This document shows positions 1 to 10,600 of a stretch of 20,201 nt of DNA, in pieces. The position numbers and the translations under genes were made by a program. The notes below the pieces were generated by a model, which did no database searches, was not told the DNA's origin, and saw only the letters and a list, made by a program, of their open reading frames with translations. This DNA is from Lingula anatina (Eukaryota > Brachiopoda > Lingulata > Lingulida > Lingulidae), in assembly GCF_001039355.2 (NCBI RefSeq), contig NW_019774049.1:1-20201 (forward strand). The letters run 5' to 3'. The first letter of the stretch is position 1, and every line of letters begins with the position of its first letter.

Positions 1-298
1 TTTTTTTTACTGTTCAATTATTAACTTGCATATTATGTTTAATGTCATTTTATTGCCAAGTTCTGTCAGCTTTAGTTTTTCGGTCTATAGTTTTTCACCG
101 CCAGGCGATCGATATATTAATAACCCATCTTTTATATATTTCTCACTGCGGCTTTCGTGATGCAAGGGAGATTATAGTGCAAATTAATTTGACTTTGAAA
201 TACGTAACAAGGTCTTGATCTATGCACATTGTATCTTTGAACATGGTATTTTTTTTATCTGTCTTCATACTAGCTGCTGATAAAACAAACTCACTCAT

Positions 299-322
299 CT
301 CTCTCTCTCTCTCTCTCTCTCT
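299..322 (+). repeat. (CT)12 microsatellite
   Basis: An uninterrupted CT run. A related mixed run lies at 1782-1812 (CTCTCACTAGAGAGAGAG, then GA repeats). The 1-700 stretch holds no other supported feature. Confidence 0.95.
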
Positions 323-1100
323 TCTGTCTTTCATGTAACAAGGACAATTCCCTTTCCTCATATTAAATATAAATGATCTATTGTGTAATACTAATTACTA
401 AAGTTATCGATTTACAGCTTCTATATCTAGGCGTACAAGTATATCTGATAAATCTTAGTATAATGTAAAATGATCGCCCAGCGTGTATTGGTGCTTTAAA
501 TTTTCTTAATTACAACACAGATCTTACTTGGAGTCGTTCTGACAAGCTCTGCCTGTACTGTAGGCTTGATGAGTTATAATCGCGTGATAATTTTTCCGGT
601 GCCAAAAGATCATATCACTGGTTCGCAGTGTCTGGATGGGGAACATGTGCGATGAAATCTTCAGTCGAGTCATGTATTCTATACTTAATCACGCATAGTA
701 GTTCTTCCCTTAACATTTGACTTGGTTTCTACTGTTTACACCTTAAGTAATGCACTCCACGACGAAATCGGGTCCTCGCCAACAGTAATTTCCTGCACGT
801 GATCCGAAAACACATTAAGCTCATCGACTTGTTGAAATAACACCTTCAAAGATACCAACATAGAGATTCAATTTCTTTCATGCTCAAATGAAACACAAGG
901 GAATGCATGTATTACGTCCCATATAATTTCTATAAGAGGGGTGGTTTATTAATTCACTTAGATTTACAGTGTACTTATTTCGAATAGATAACTTTGTGTA
1001 TCCAAACCATTACGCGTTGTTCTGACATGTTCAATATTCTCTATTGCCATTATTGTTGGTAGTTTAATTCATTTAATCATGCCCAAGGGGTTTGTTTTAG

Positions 1101-1206
1101 AAGGCAAGAACACAGAGACATTGACGAGGAAGACAAGCCGCTCGGAGCATCCGGCAGAGTTGGAGAAAACAAAAATGTAACAATCGATCGGGCGAAACAT
1201 TTCTGA
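1101..1206 (+). CDS. Possible terminal coding exon, unknown gene
   Basis: An acceptor TTTGTTTTAG is followed by one base and 34 codons starting RQEHRDIDEEDKPLGASGRV and ending IDRAKHF. The stop is at 1204-1206, and an AATAAA lies at 1365-1370. Codons are dominated by G or A in first position, and the segment is G+C-richer than its surroundings. The highly charged peptide would suit a cytoplasmic C-terminus. No upstream exon could be identified between 1 and 1090. A 60-codon minus-strand frame overlaps it, also with an acceptor and a downstream AATAAA, so the strand is not settled. Confidence 0.25.
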
Positions 1207-2584
1207 GGCACTTGTACTCCTTGGGCAGCGAGGTTCAAATTTTGTTCATCTGAAGGCAAAAGTAAAACAACGTATTTATTTTATTTTAACGGGAATAGAG
1301 GTTTGATATGTTAAAGCAAACGAACTTACAAAATTATCAACCACTCTCCGAAGAAAAAAAAGCAAATAAAACTAGTGAGATATATGACTCCTATTCCAGA
1401 TTCAAAGGTTGTGTCTTAAATCTCTACCGCTCAACCGTTTTTCTAACTTATGAACAATAAGACTGCAACAGTTCTGTTATCCCTTAATGGCCCGGTGATA
1501 AAGTACGCTGATGTAAATAGATATAACAAGAGTGCTTCTGGGAAAACTAAATTGAGAAAAATCACTTGGGCCGTTGTGCTAATGGTCATATGGATTAACA
1601 TTAAGACTGCAAACATCTCCTTATATTGCTTCGAAACATAGTTACCGTTCTGAATTAAAACAACATCTAAATCCCGTAAAAAGAACATACATGTTCCATG
1701 TCAGGGCTGGGTCCGATGTAATCGCCGTATATGACTGAACTTATATGCTTACTGACTCTGAGTTTGACATATCCCATTCTCTCACTAGAGAGAGAGTTAG
1801 AGAGAGAGAGAGGAGAAGGAGGAGGTTTTTTAGTTCTTATATTTCTTATATTCCCCACAAATGTTCAGCCATCAATCATTCACACAATGGATAAAAAAAT
1901 CTGCAAGGAAGTCGGTTAAGGAGTCATCATTCATATGATTAGAAGACTGACATAGTTTGTTCATCCAAAGATTGCTATGCAGACTTTTCATATGAAACCA
2001 TTATAAAGTTTAATCAAAATCAATAGACGGAAATTCACAAGTAAAATTTTTAAAAAATCTGTGGAGATTTACTACTACTACNCATACATACATACTGTCA
2101 ACATATTTATGCATCTATTTATCAGCTTGTGTGTGGATCCCGACCTCTCCTTAGTTCTGCGATTCTGGTTCATAACTACCATGATCTGCAAGATTACTGA
2201 CATTTACAGCGCGATCCGATGTAAAAGCTCCCATCAATTTCTCAAAGGTTCAGATTGCCTTGGTTTGGATAAATCCCAAACCATGCGTGTCCCATGTGCA
2301 TAAAAGCCTTGTGAATCCTACTTTGTTTTCTTTCGTATAAATTCTGCACCGATGGGATGAAATGCAACATGTCCGTCACTCAAATAAGTAAAATACATGT
2401 GTAGCATCATGGTGTATCATATTCAATTGTCAACATTTATGTAATTTCGGTTGGTTATAAAAACTGGTTAACTTTATATACTTAAAACGAATTGGACTTT
2501 GGCGTACCTTTGACCTCTTGATCCCAAGCTGCTCGGGGGTACCTTAAAATCTGTGCTTTCCTTGCGTCTTCAGTGGAGGTTTAA

Positions 2585-2899
2585 AAAGAAACACTATATC
2601 TTGCTTTTTATCGGCACGGTGTCATTGTTCTGCTTGAGAATTCAGAGGTGGTGAGCATGAACATAACTAACGACCATATTTACAAGATCGACCTCGCTTC
2701 GGCCGGCTTCCTGCAGGATTTCCATCCGAATCCGTTCACTATTCAGCAGAGCTTGCTATGCAGTTGGCTTACTGTGCAGAAAGTAGTGCCGTTGGCAGTC
2801 TAGGGCATTGTGGTAGATGGCAGCATACGTGATTCCTCGCTGCTTTGTCGGTATCCCTTTTTTTCAGGGATCATTCCTTGTGTTCAAAAATTGAACTGA
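2585..2899 (+). pseudogene. Coding-like frame interrupted by one TAG
   Basis: From 2585 one frame runs 72 codons, including an ATG at 2657 and residues IYKIDLASAGFLQDFHPNPF, to a TAG at 2801-2803. It then continues open for 31 more codons to a TGA at 2897-2899. The codons look coding-like and G+C is above the local level. No family is recognised, and no clear splice sites frame it. A decayed exon or transposon-derived frame is the likeliest reading; chance is possible. Confidence 0.22.
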
Positions 2900-3214
2900 A
2901 GTTCGCGGTATGGATCGTAGGGAAACTGGGTCTTTTGTTATGGCTCCTTTTATTGACGGTAGAGACTGGTACCTTGAATAAATGGCTCAATAATTAAAGT
3001 GCTGCCGAGCAACTGGGAAAATCAGGATGTTTTCTGGAATGCTTGAATCAATATTTCTAACCTCCAGGGAAGCTGAATGTAGCTTAATCAAGGAATTATA
3101 AAGTATACGATGCAATCACGTAAGCTATGTGGAACCCTAATACATTTGGGACTGTAGTGAGCCGCTTTCAGCAATAATTTGTGCATATTTGTCTAATAGA
3201 GCATTTTTAATAAA

Positions 3215-3244
3215 TGTGTGTATGTGTGTGTGTGTGTGTGTGTG
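3215..3244 (+). repeat. (TG)15 microsatellite with one TA
   Basis: A TG run interrupted once by TA. It is flanked by AT-rich non-coding sequence. Confidence 0.95.
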
Positions 3245-3249
3245 CTTCG

Positions 3250-4400
3250 TCTACTTACAATGCCGCCACACAAGGGAGGTTACTTAAATTGGATAAATTG
3301 TGGCAAGATATAACGAACTATGAATGACATCACGTAAGATTCTGTCATATTCGCTCTACGCATGAATATTGTGATCATCCAACATTTTTACCGCCGGGTA
3401 AAATTATTGGTGCACCAGTTGATAAAAAATGGCTTCCAGTCCTTTGCCCATGAAATATGGATTAGCTCTCATTTGGTACAGACGTGAAATATTGCCTCTC
3501 AGGTATTTTATGTTTCTTCTGGGATGAAAGTCAATTATGTCATGTATTGTGCATTTAACAATGGAGATAAAAATGTATACAAGCGTTCCCTGTAAATTGA
3601 TGTAACTATTCCATGCGCTCACTTTGTTGATTGTCCATAGAAATTGTATACATTGTAAACTACAAACACTATTAACAATGTTTACTGACTGTTTGTTTGA
3701 TTTGTAATTACTACAAACCTGAAGGTCGGCTCATCTTTTGTTGATCCCACTGCAAACGCAATATTTACATTACTTTGAGTCGACAACTGAAAGAAATCTG
3801 TCTCTTCTCCTTGACTCTGTCATGAATTATCTATGCAATTCTATAGATAAAATCTAAAGTAAAAATCGCATTCACCGTTGATACATTGAATACAATTTTG
3901 TTTTCCCCAAGCTTTATTTGTTCAATTACAATCACAGAACGCTATTAAAACCTCGAAGATATGTTATAGAAATAAATACACATACACTTTCCAAACATTG
4001 TCCCCAGAAAATGATTTGCCAATAAGTGCCAAGACATGAAGTAATTCAATCAATCAATTGCGACAGGCCTGGACGCGTTAACTTTGCTGTAGTCAATTTT
4101 GTTTTCAAAATTGTTTTCTCGTTTCTCAAAGTAACGCACATGGCATGAACTGCTGAGGACAACGACAATGTTAAATAGCAACCACGTTTATGCTGCCGAC
4201 AAAAATAAAAAAACAACAACTTTGAACAACCTATGTACAGATGTATCAGTCATGTCCATTTTTTATTTTTTTATTATCATATATTTCATTTATTATTTTC
4301 ATAGAACATGTAACGTAAGAATGAAGGTAAATGTTTATGCCGCTGCTTTCGAATAGATAAGATGAGAAATTAGGCTGTGCAGTTTCCGATAGAACTATCT
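3250..4400. other. Intergenic, no supported feature
   Basis: AT-rich sequence with only short, unremarkable open frames on either strand, none with splice context, codon bias or recognisable motifs. The same holds for 1370-2080, 2900-3200 and 4660-5090. Confidence 0.5.
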
Positions 4401-4450
4401 TGCTATGCTTATCATATAGTCTAATAGGATATTGCTTCTTATGTATCCAG

Positions 4451-4654
4451 GCTCACAATTGTGATATATTTCCTCCATTATGCAATTGTGTCAGAAAAAC
4501 TTACAGTAATGAAGTGAAAAGGCATTCAGCCGAAAATGAATGGACACAACGGAAAATATATGTACCAACTAAAGCATTAAAAATTGCGCAACAGCAACAT
4601 TCATTAAGGATGCGTAAAAGGGATCAAATGTTAATAAAACTGGCTGCACTGTAG
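4451..4654 (+). CDS. Possible terminal exon encoding a basic peptide, unknown
   Basis: After an acceptor-like CTTATGTATCCAG, a frame of 67 codons starts AHNCDIFPPLCNCVRKTYS. It continues as a strongly basic, Gln-rich stretch to a TAG at 4652-4654. An initiating ATG at 4400 is also in frame. Base composition does not differ from the surroundings, and no partner exon was found. Low confidence. Confidence 0.12.
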   Translation, partial: AHNCDIFPPLCNCVRKTYSNEVKRHSAENEWTQRKIYVPTKALKIAQQQHSLRMRKRDQMLIKLAAL

Positions 4655-5182
4655 GTCTATCTGCTATGATCATCAATTTTTTTCAATTGTTGGACCACGT
4701 GCTTTAATTGAAAAAAAAACAGTAATGACATATCGCCGATTTGGTCTCTGATAAGTATGATTCACTTTGAACTCTATCATATCGATCCGTTTGAGGTTTG
4801 TATTTTCACGGAAGGTCATGAAAAGTCCAGAACGTTCAAAGAAATATACCGTTATCACGCATACCAAAGTAAAGAGCACTTAGCTTATTCAGGCATGAAA
4901 AATACCAGAATGTTATATAATAAGATTCTAAAAAACCCTTTCGCCAGGAAATGATTTTATCATGATAAGGTCTGTGTGTAGTAGGTAAGTTAAGTCTGGA
5001 ATAAATGTTATTCTGATAATCAAAATTAGAATTGCACTTCATAAATATAAAGATAAATAGTTAAGTACGTTTTTAATATGTGTTATTATGGCAACTTGAG
5101 TGTGAGTGTTAACTGCATCGTGTGTGTTTGTGTGATACCATGGCAAGTTGGCGACAAATGTGCACGTGTTTGTTATGATGCA

Positions 5183-5226
5183 ATATGCATGTGTGCGTGT
5201 GTGCGCGCATGCGCGTGCGTGTATGC
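5183..5226. repeat. 44-bp alternating purine-pyrimidine tract (Z-DNA-prone)
   Basis: Every step from 5183 to 5226 alternates purine and pyrimidine, with TG/CG steps and a core GTGCGCGCATGCGCGTGCGT. It sits at the end of a GT-rich stretch beginning about 5090. The core includes an NRF1-like GCGCATGCGC. No gene is assigned within 2 kb. Confidence 0.7.
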
Positions 5227-5820
5227 TAACATGCTTAGTGCAAGTAAAAATATGAACTCAAGTGCCTTATTGATCTAAGGATTGCGTGTTAGTAAGTAAA
5301 AAGAAACAAGACAATTATTGTCTCATGCAGATTTTACGAGAGCAGCTGGAGTTTGGCAAGATGTATTCAGTGAGGAATTAAGAATCGGGAAAGAATGAGG
5401 ATCATGATGAAGAAGAAACAAATGCAATGGTGGAATTTCAGTGCATCCTCTTGGAGATAATACACTTTCATATAAACAACATTATTACCGTTCAAAATAC
5501 AAAGAATATATGCTATAAATTTGGGAAACAAAGAGGAAAAAAACGCAGAACAGATGAAGGCACTTATAACCTTCTTTGACTCTCAGGAGGGATTAATATT
5601 ACTTCAGAATTTTTTATTAACAACACCAGATTATGTTACGACTTTTAACTTACATGTTGTTATGGATGCACAAGTAGCGTGTTCTTTGATAGAGAAACTC
5701 GACTCCTAGAAATGAACTCATAGTTTTTCGCAAGTTAATATTTGTAAATGTTGTTTTATTTTCAGTTAAAGTCCCTATAGATTAAGCAACACAGACACTG
5801 TTATGTCAGCGAACGGTGTA

Positions 5821-6053
5821 GGGGAGACCGGGGCTAGTTGGACCCCGGGATAAGTTGGCCCCCCATCAATTTATGACAAAGCAACTATGGGGTAAAATAA
5901 TTGATCACATCATTTTGTAAAGTGACCGTATCCAATAGTGCTAAGAAAGCGTCGGCGTCCAAATGAAATAATTTAGCATCTTAAAGTAACTTTATTAAAG
6001 AGACTTGATGGGGGGCCAACTTACCCCGGGGTCCAACTAGCCCCGGTCTCCCC
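5821..6053. mobile_element. TA-flanked MITE with 49-bp inverted ends
   Basis: The left end (5821-5869, GGGGAGACCGGGGCTAGTTG...) and the inverted right end (6005-6053) match at 48 of 49 bases, and the element is flanked by TA on both sides (5819-5820, 6054-6055). The AT-rich interior has no coding capacity. TA duplication and short length fit a Tc1/mariner-type non-autonomous element. The near-identity of the ends implies recent insertion. Within each end the phrase AGTTGG-CCCC occurs twice as a small direct repeat. Confidence 0.85.
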
Positions 6054-6493
6054 TACTTACACCTGGATTATGTAGTCGAAATATGATAGTTTTATTAGAT
6101 TGACTGATATGTTTAGACTGCAAATCCCTAAGAATCACTATTATTTTGATTTATCGGGGTAACAAGTGATGGGATGTTTATTTATTGTTGTGCACCTGTA
6201 ATAAAGGCAGCTACTTGACAAATGTACGTGATGGTATAGGTTAATTTGAAAGGTACATGTATGCCTACGCAGCGTTTGCATCTCGTAGGCCTACCTTGTA
6301 AGCTCAGGCCGTTGATCAGTTATTTGTTGATTTATTGAAACAAAATGCCACATTTCGATGTTTTTCGCAGCTTCGATTACAAAATATTGGCTTCAGTGTA
6401 TGCCTTTTCTTACTTTACGACAGACAAAGAAGTTGAATGCGCGATTTGTTTTTCTGGGGGAAAAAAGGACAGGACTGAATCCTACGATAAAAA

Positions 6494-7093
6494 TGAAGTT
6501 AATTGCAAGTTTATCATGAAACTGCATGCCAGGCGAGAGCAAATTTGCTGTATTGGAGTAAAAAGGAACGAAGAAGAAGAAGCGGCAATTAGACGTGGCT
6601 TTCTATTCAGTTGTTTATAATTGACATGTTCACCTGAGCAACTGATGATTCATCGAAATGTTTTTATGCGATAAATGAACTTCCTGATCTTGGAGCGCTG
6701 TTCATAATTCCCATTATCACTTCCATCTACGCAGTCAGTACCTTGACGGTTAGCCTAATAATGACAATTAACGTTCGTTTTCGCCGGGGATCGCGGAGCG
6801 GACTCCAGGTGACGTTAACCCACATGTTAGGAGGGTTGAAATTAGAATATCGTAATGAGGAGGTATTATGTAATGCCGTATTCTCAATAATAATAATCCC
6901 ATATTAAATGTCATATTGTGCCCATAGCCAACCCCCAGTGTTACGCGTATAGAATAAACGCGCTTTACCGATGAAGTTAACTGAAGGCCTTTCAAGCCTT
7001 GTGAGAACCGATTTGCAGTTTACATGAGATGAAGAAGCGGTGGTTATAAGACGTTGGTTTCTTTTCACTCGTTTATTATAATTACCTGGTCAC
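6494..7093 (+). repeat. Diverged local duplication (6494-6633 and 6971-7093)
   Basis: Both copies start ATGAAGTTAA and share GAGA-CGATTTGCAGTTTA-like bases, GAAGAAGCGG and TTAGACGT-GTTTCTTTTCA, ending near GTTCAC or GGTCAC. The best-conserved part translates in both copies to E-E-A-x-(x)-I-R-R-x-F-L-F-x-x-L-stop, but upstream frames disagree through indels. About 340 bases of unrelated sequence lie between the copies. Confidence 0.5.
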
Positions 7094-7405
7094 AAGGTAT
7101 AAGCACATTCATACTGCTTGCATCACCGTGAAATACAACAGCCGGTCTTGAGTTATGTCTAATTACATCCATAATATGGGAATCAACGTTCCTATGTTAC
7201 ACGGAAAAACAGTAGACCTATCGATCGATCGCGATAAAGCGCACATCAATTATGTGTTTCTTCCCAATTCCTTGTTTTCGACGTGTATTACATTTGAGCT
7301 AAACAAAGTACAACAACGAAATAAGTCTGATCCAAAATATATTTCGGCTATGTCATTTTACTGTGCGTCTAATCTTACACAATTTGATGTTTGGAATGAC
7401 TGTCT

Positions 7406-7416
7406 TGCGCATGCGC
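7406..7416 (+). promoter_or_regulatory. NRF1-like palindrome upstream of the membrane-protein gene
   Basis: TGCGCATGCGC contains the full palindromic NRF1 core GCGCATGCGC. It lies about 265 bases before the ATG at 7682, in a stretch more CpG-rich than its surroundings (about 7400-7540). I take it as a candidate promoter element; no TATA box is convincing here. Confidence 0.35.
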
Positions 7417-7681
7417 TGTTACTGTGACAAGCCGCCTCTCACTGGTTTCGTCACTGACTATACATTATGACACATCGTGATTTCCGAGTCAGTCAGTCAC
7501 GCGAGAACCATATTTCGGAACCCGGTGGTACGCTTTATTTAGTATGGACTGAGATCTATTGGAAAGCGACATGTTTTCATCAACACGTAATGCAGATTAT
7601 TTCGCCAACGACACTGGAAAAGTAACGCACCCACAAAAAATGTTGAAATTATGCTGATGCCCGTCTTCAAATAAGAGAAAA

Positions 7682-10600
7682 ATGAAGAAACTAGCTATAA
7701 AATTGCTAGCAGACTGGTGTGTTCTCCTAACCACCATTCTCTGTATCAAAATACAAGGTAAGTCAAACGTCTGTGTGTGTATATTTTATGTGTCTGTGTG
7801 TGTCGATGTGAAGTACAAAGTCATCGAATCAAATGTGCCCTACCTATTGTTATACCATAAGTGCTATTAAAAGTGTTTTTGTAGAATTTGTCATCAGTGC
7901 CCCGTCTCCGAAATGACAGAATTTGAATCAAATAATAGTCGTTGTTGCAAAAGGCAAACAGAAGCAGAAAACCAAAGAAACAGTCAATATGGACATGATA
8001 TGATATGAATAAACAAAATCATTGTTTACATACGAGAAATGGAAACGTAAAACATTTCTGTTGATGTGAATGATTTTCGAAGTAATTTTGATCAATGAGG
8101 ATAATTGACGCAGTTCCCTGTTCTACAATTTATTTTTGCTCTCTTTGCTCATTGATTGTGCCGAGCATGTACCGTAAATAGTGGTACGAGGTAACAGTTA
8201 CCGATTCATTTTCAGTCCATCACCATCTCTTGTAATTTAACCCCTTTTGACTCTGAGTTTGATATTCTATTACACTATTATTTCTTGTTTATTTTCAATT
8301 TCTCTGTTGACAAAGACCGCTAACCATAAGGCACTATGCAGCTGTGATGGTTGGTTTGGTCCAGTTTTCGTACACACAGTCCCCCCGACTCCTATCTTGA
8401 TCAGAGACTAAAGGAGGGCGAATGGGTCATTTCTATATCCACTAGATACGGTTTAGCAAAACAAGATATTTCCAAATCACGCGTCAAAAACGTGAAGGAC
8501 CAATTCATTTTACCGAGACTTACAATGGAACGTAAATAATTTTCCCGATTTGCTTTATAAATGACCACGCTGAACGGCAAGTAACACAATTCTTAATTTG
8601 TTTGTTACAGAAAAGAGATTGACTTTTATACTTGAATCTTATCCTCGGTTTCTTTTCAAAATGTTTGAAAAAATGATGAAGTGCATTAAAACGTGGGGAG
8701 GTTATCGTAAGCTCACACCCTCGCTTTTGAAGAATTTGTATCTAACTGATTATACTGCATTACACCTAACATATTCTTGTTTGTGCAAAACAGTAAAAAT
8801 CGACTTCAAAACCAAAACTTATAGGGGGAATATGAAACATGCATATATGTCAGAGATGACAATGATGTATGTCAAAATTCCCTAATACGTTTTGTGTTCC
8901 GACGTGGTAAACTAAAGGGATCTCTTTATTTTATGACGGATATTTCGGAAGTCAAACGCAATGCATCAAACTTGGTTGAAGTGCTTAGGATAATATAACT
9001 GTTTTTGTGTGGTACCTATGACAACGCAACATTACCGATCTCTTCATTTTTCTAGTGCTTCTGCAATGACACCGTTTGAGCTCCATTTCCGCAAGCTCAT
9101 TCGCAAGTTACATAAACTATTTTCGTATATTAACAAATTGGTACAGAAAGCATTGTAAAGTGATTACACAAAGTATATAATATGGTATAGTATAAGGGTG
9201 GCGTGGTTTCTTACATTGTGTAAAATTACCTAATGGTATACCTTTGAAGTAGAGGTGCGAAGGGGCGTCTGTGTGCAAAAACAGGCGTTAGGATTCAATG
9301 CTTTCTTCACCCCTAAACCTTGGCCTTTGTATTGCAAGAAAACAGCGCGGTCTCTAGGGCTTGGGTAAACAGTTAAACGGATTACCTTTTGAACTCGTCA
9401 ACCTGTGGGGGATTACCCCTTAAACTATTCTTTATGTGAAGCATCATTTTTAATTCTTTCGCAAATTAACACTTCTGTGCTAATCAATACAGTCCTCCGG
9501 GGGAAAAAAATCCAAAGTCTAGCGTCCTTCTCTTTGAAGAGCGCTTCAGTTGTGGCCGAGGTGGTAACTTAAAACTAAATTCCCTCCGTACAACTGCCAA
9601 AACAGCGTTTCGTTACCATGGTTACCGGCTCTGGATATCCATATTATGTCAATTTCATTGTCTTGTTTCCCACGACGGTGTAAAGGGTTTTGATGAATAT
9701 TTCATGATGCAGCACCTATCAACGAACTAACATTATAATGGTTGCAGTCACTTCCTGCCATCGATCGGATGGAATATACTTTTTTTTTTATTTCTCTTTC
9801 CCGAAATCCCATACTGGCGAGTGCCGATACTAGTGTCATCAAATGGGATTTCGCATCTAGATTATACGGGATTCCATCTCCTTCACCTGACGTAAGTGCA
9901 CTTCTTACCGCCTCTTCGGCATGTTTCGTGGAAATGGCGTGTCGTTTTATGCAGTTACTGAAAACACTTTTTTTTTCATCACAACCAAGTTGGCGAAAAA
10001 ATGCGTGGATTCCGTTCTTGTTCATTTAAAGCTGAGTCGTTCCCTTAGCTTATATAAAATGAATAATCGTGAAATTGGTTAAAATACGCGCAGATCCTGA
10101 TGTCGAAAGAGGAAAGAGCAGATACAGACATTCAAGGCTGCTTTTTATTCATAAATATATTTTGGCTTCCTTTCTCAATACTTCAGTCCCCTTTACACCG
10201 GACGGCGTCCTTTCTCCGTCCTGTAGTACAGCCCTGTTTGAGAGTAAAATAAAAAAAAAAAATGATAGGGCCTACTTAACGTGCCGACAACTGGCCGATC
10301 ATTGAGCATTCATTTTGCGACGAAAGCAATGCTTGTGCCTCTTTTTTTACGACCACAGCGATGCCAGTTTCATGGTATCACGAAGGACGCAGAAAGGACG
10401 CCGTTCAGTGTGAAGGGGCTTTCCGAAGGCCTTTACAACTTGGGCACATGTCATTCTGTCAGAAAACCGTCATTGTGCATAATCGCTTTACAATATATTT
10501 TTTCATTAACGGATTAATGTCCACAATCAAATCATCAACATCTAAAAATCATGTTTAGATTTAATCAAGTAGCTGGCCCCAGTTTCACAAAAAAAGTAAG

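Noticed and set aside
1443-1688. 81-codon hydrophobic minus-strand frame and overlapping 63-codon plus-strand frame
   Set aside because: They overlap in opposite directions with no codon bias, splice context or recognisable motif.
3404-3622. 72-codon minus-strand frame
   Set aside because: Reads somewhat like protein, but has no family resemblance, splice sites or compositional shift.
7155-7427. 90-codon plus-strand frame
   Set aside because: No recognisable motif; its end overlaps the candidate promoter of the membrane-protein gene; base composition is like the surroundings.
8351-8539. 62-codon plus-strand frame as an exon of the membrane-protein gene
   Set aside because: Possible acceptors give phase 2 entry, incompatible with the phase-1 donor at 7757, and the donor GAAC/GTAAAT is weak.
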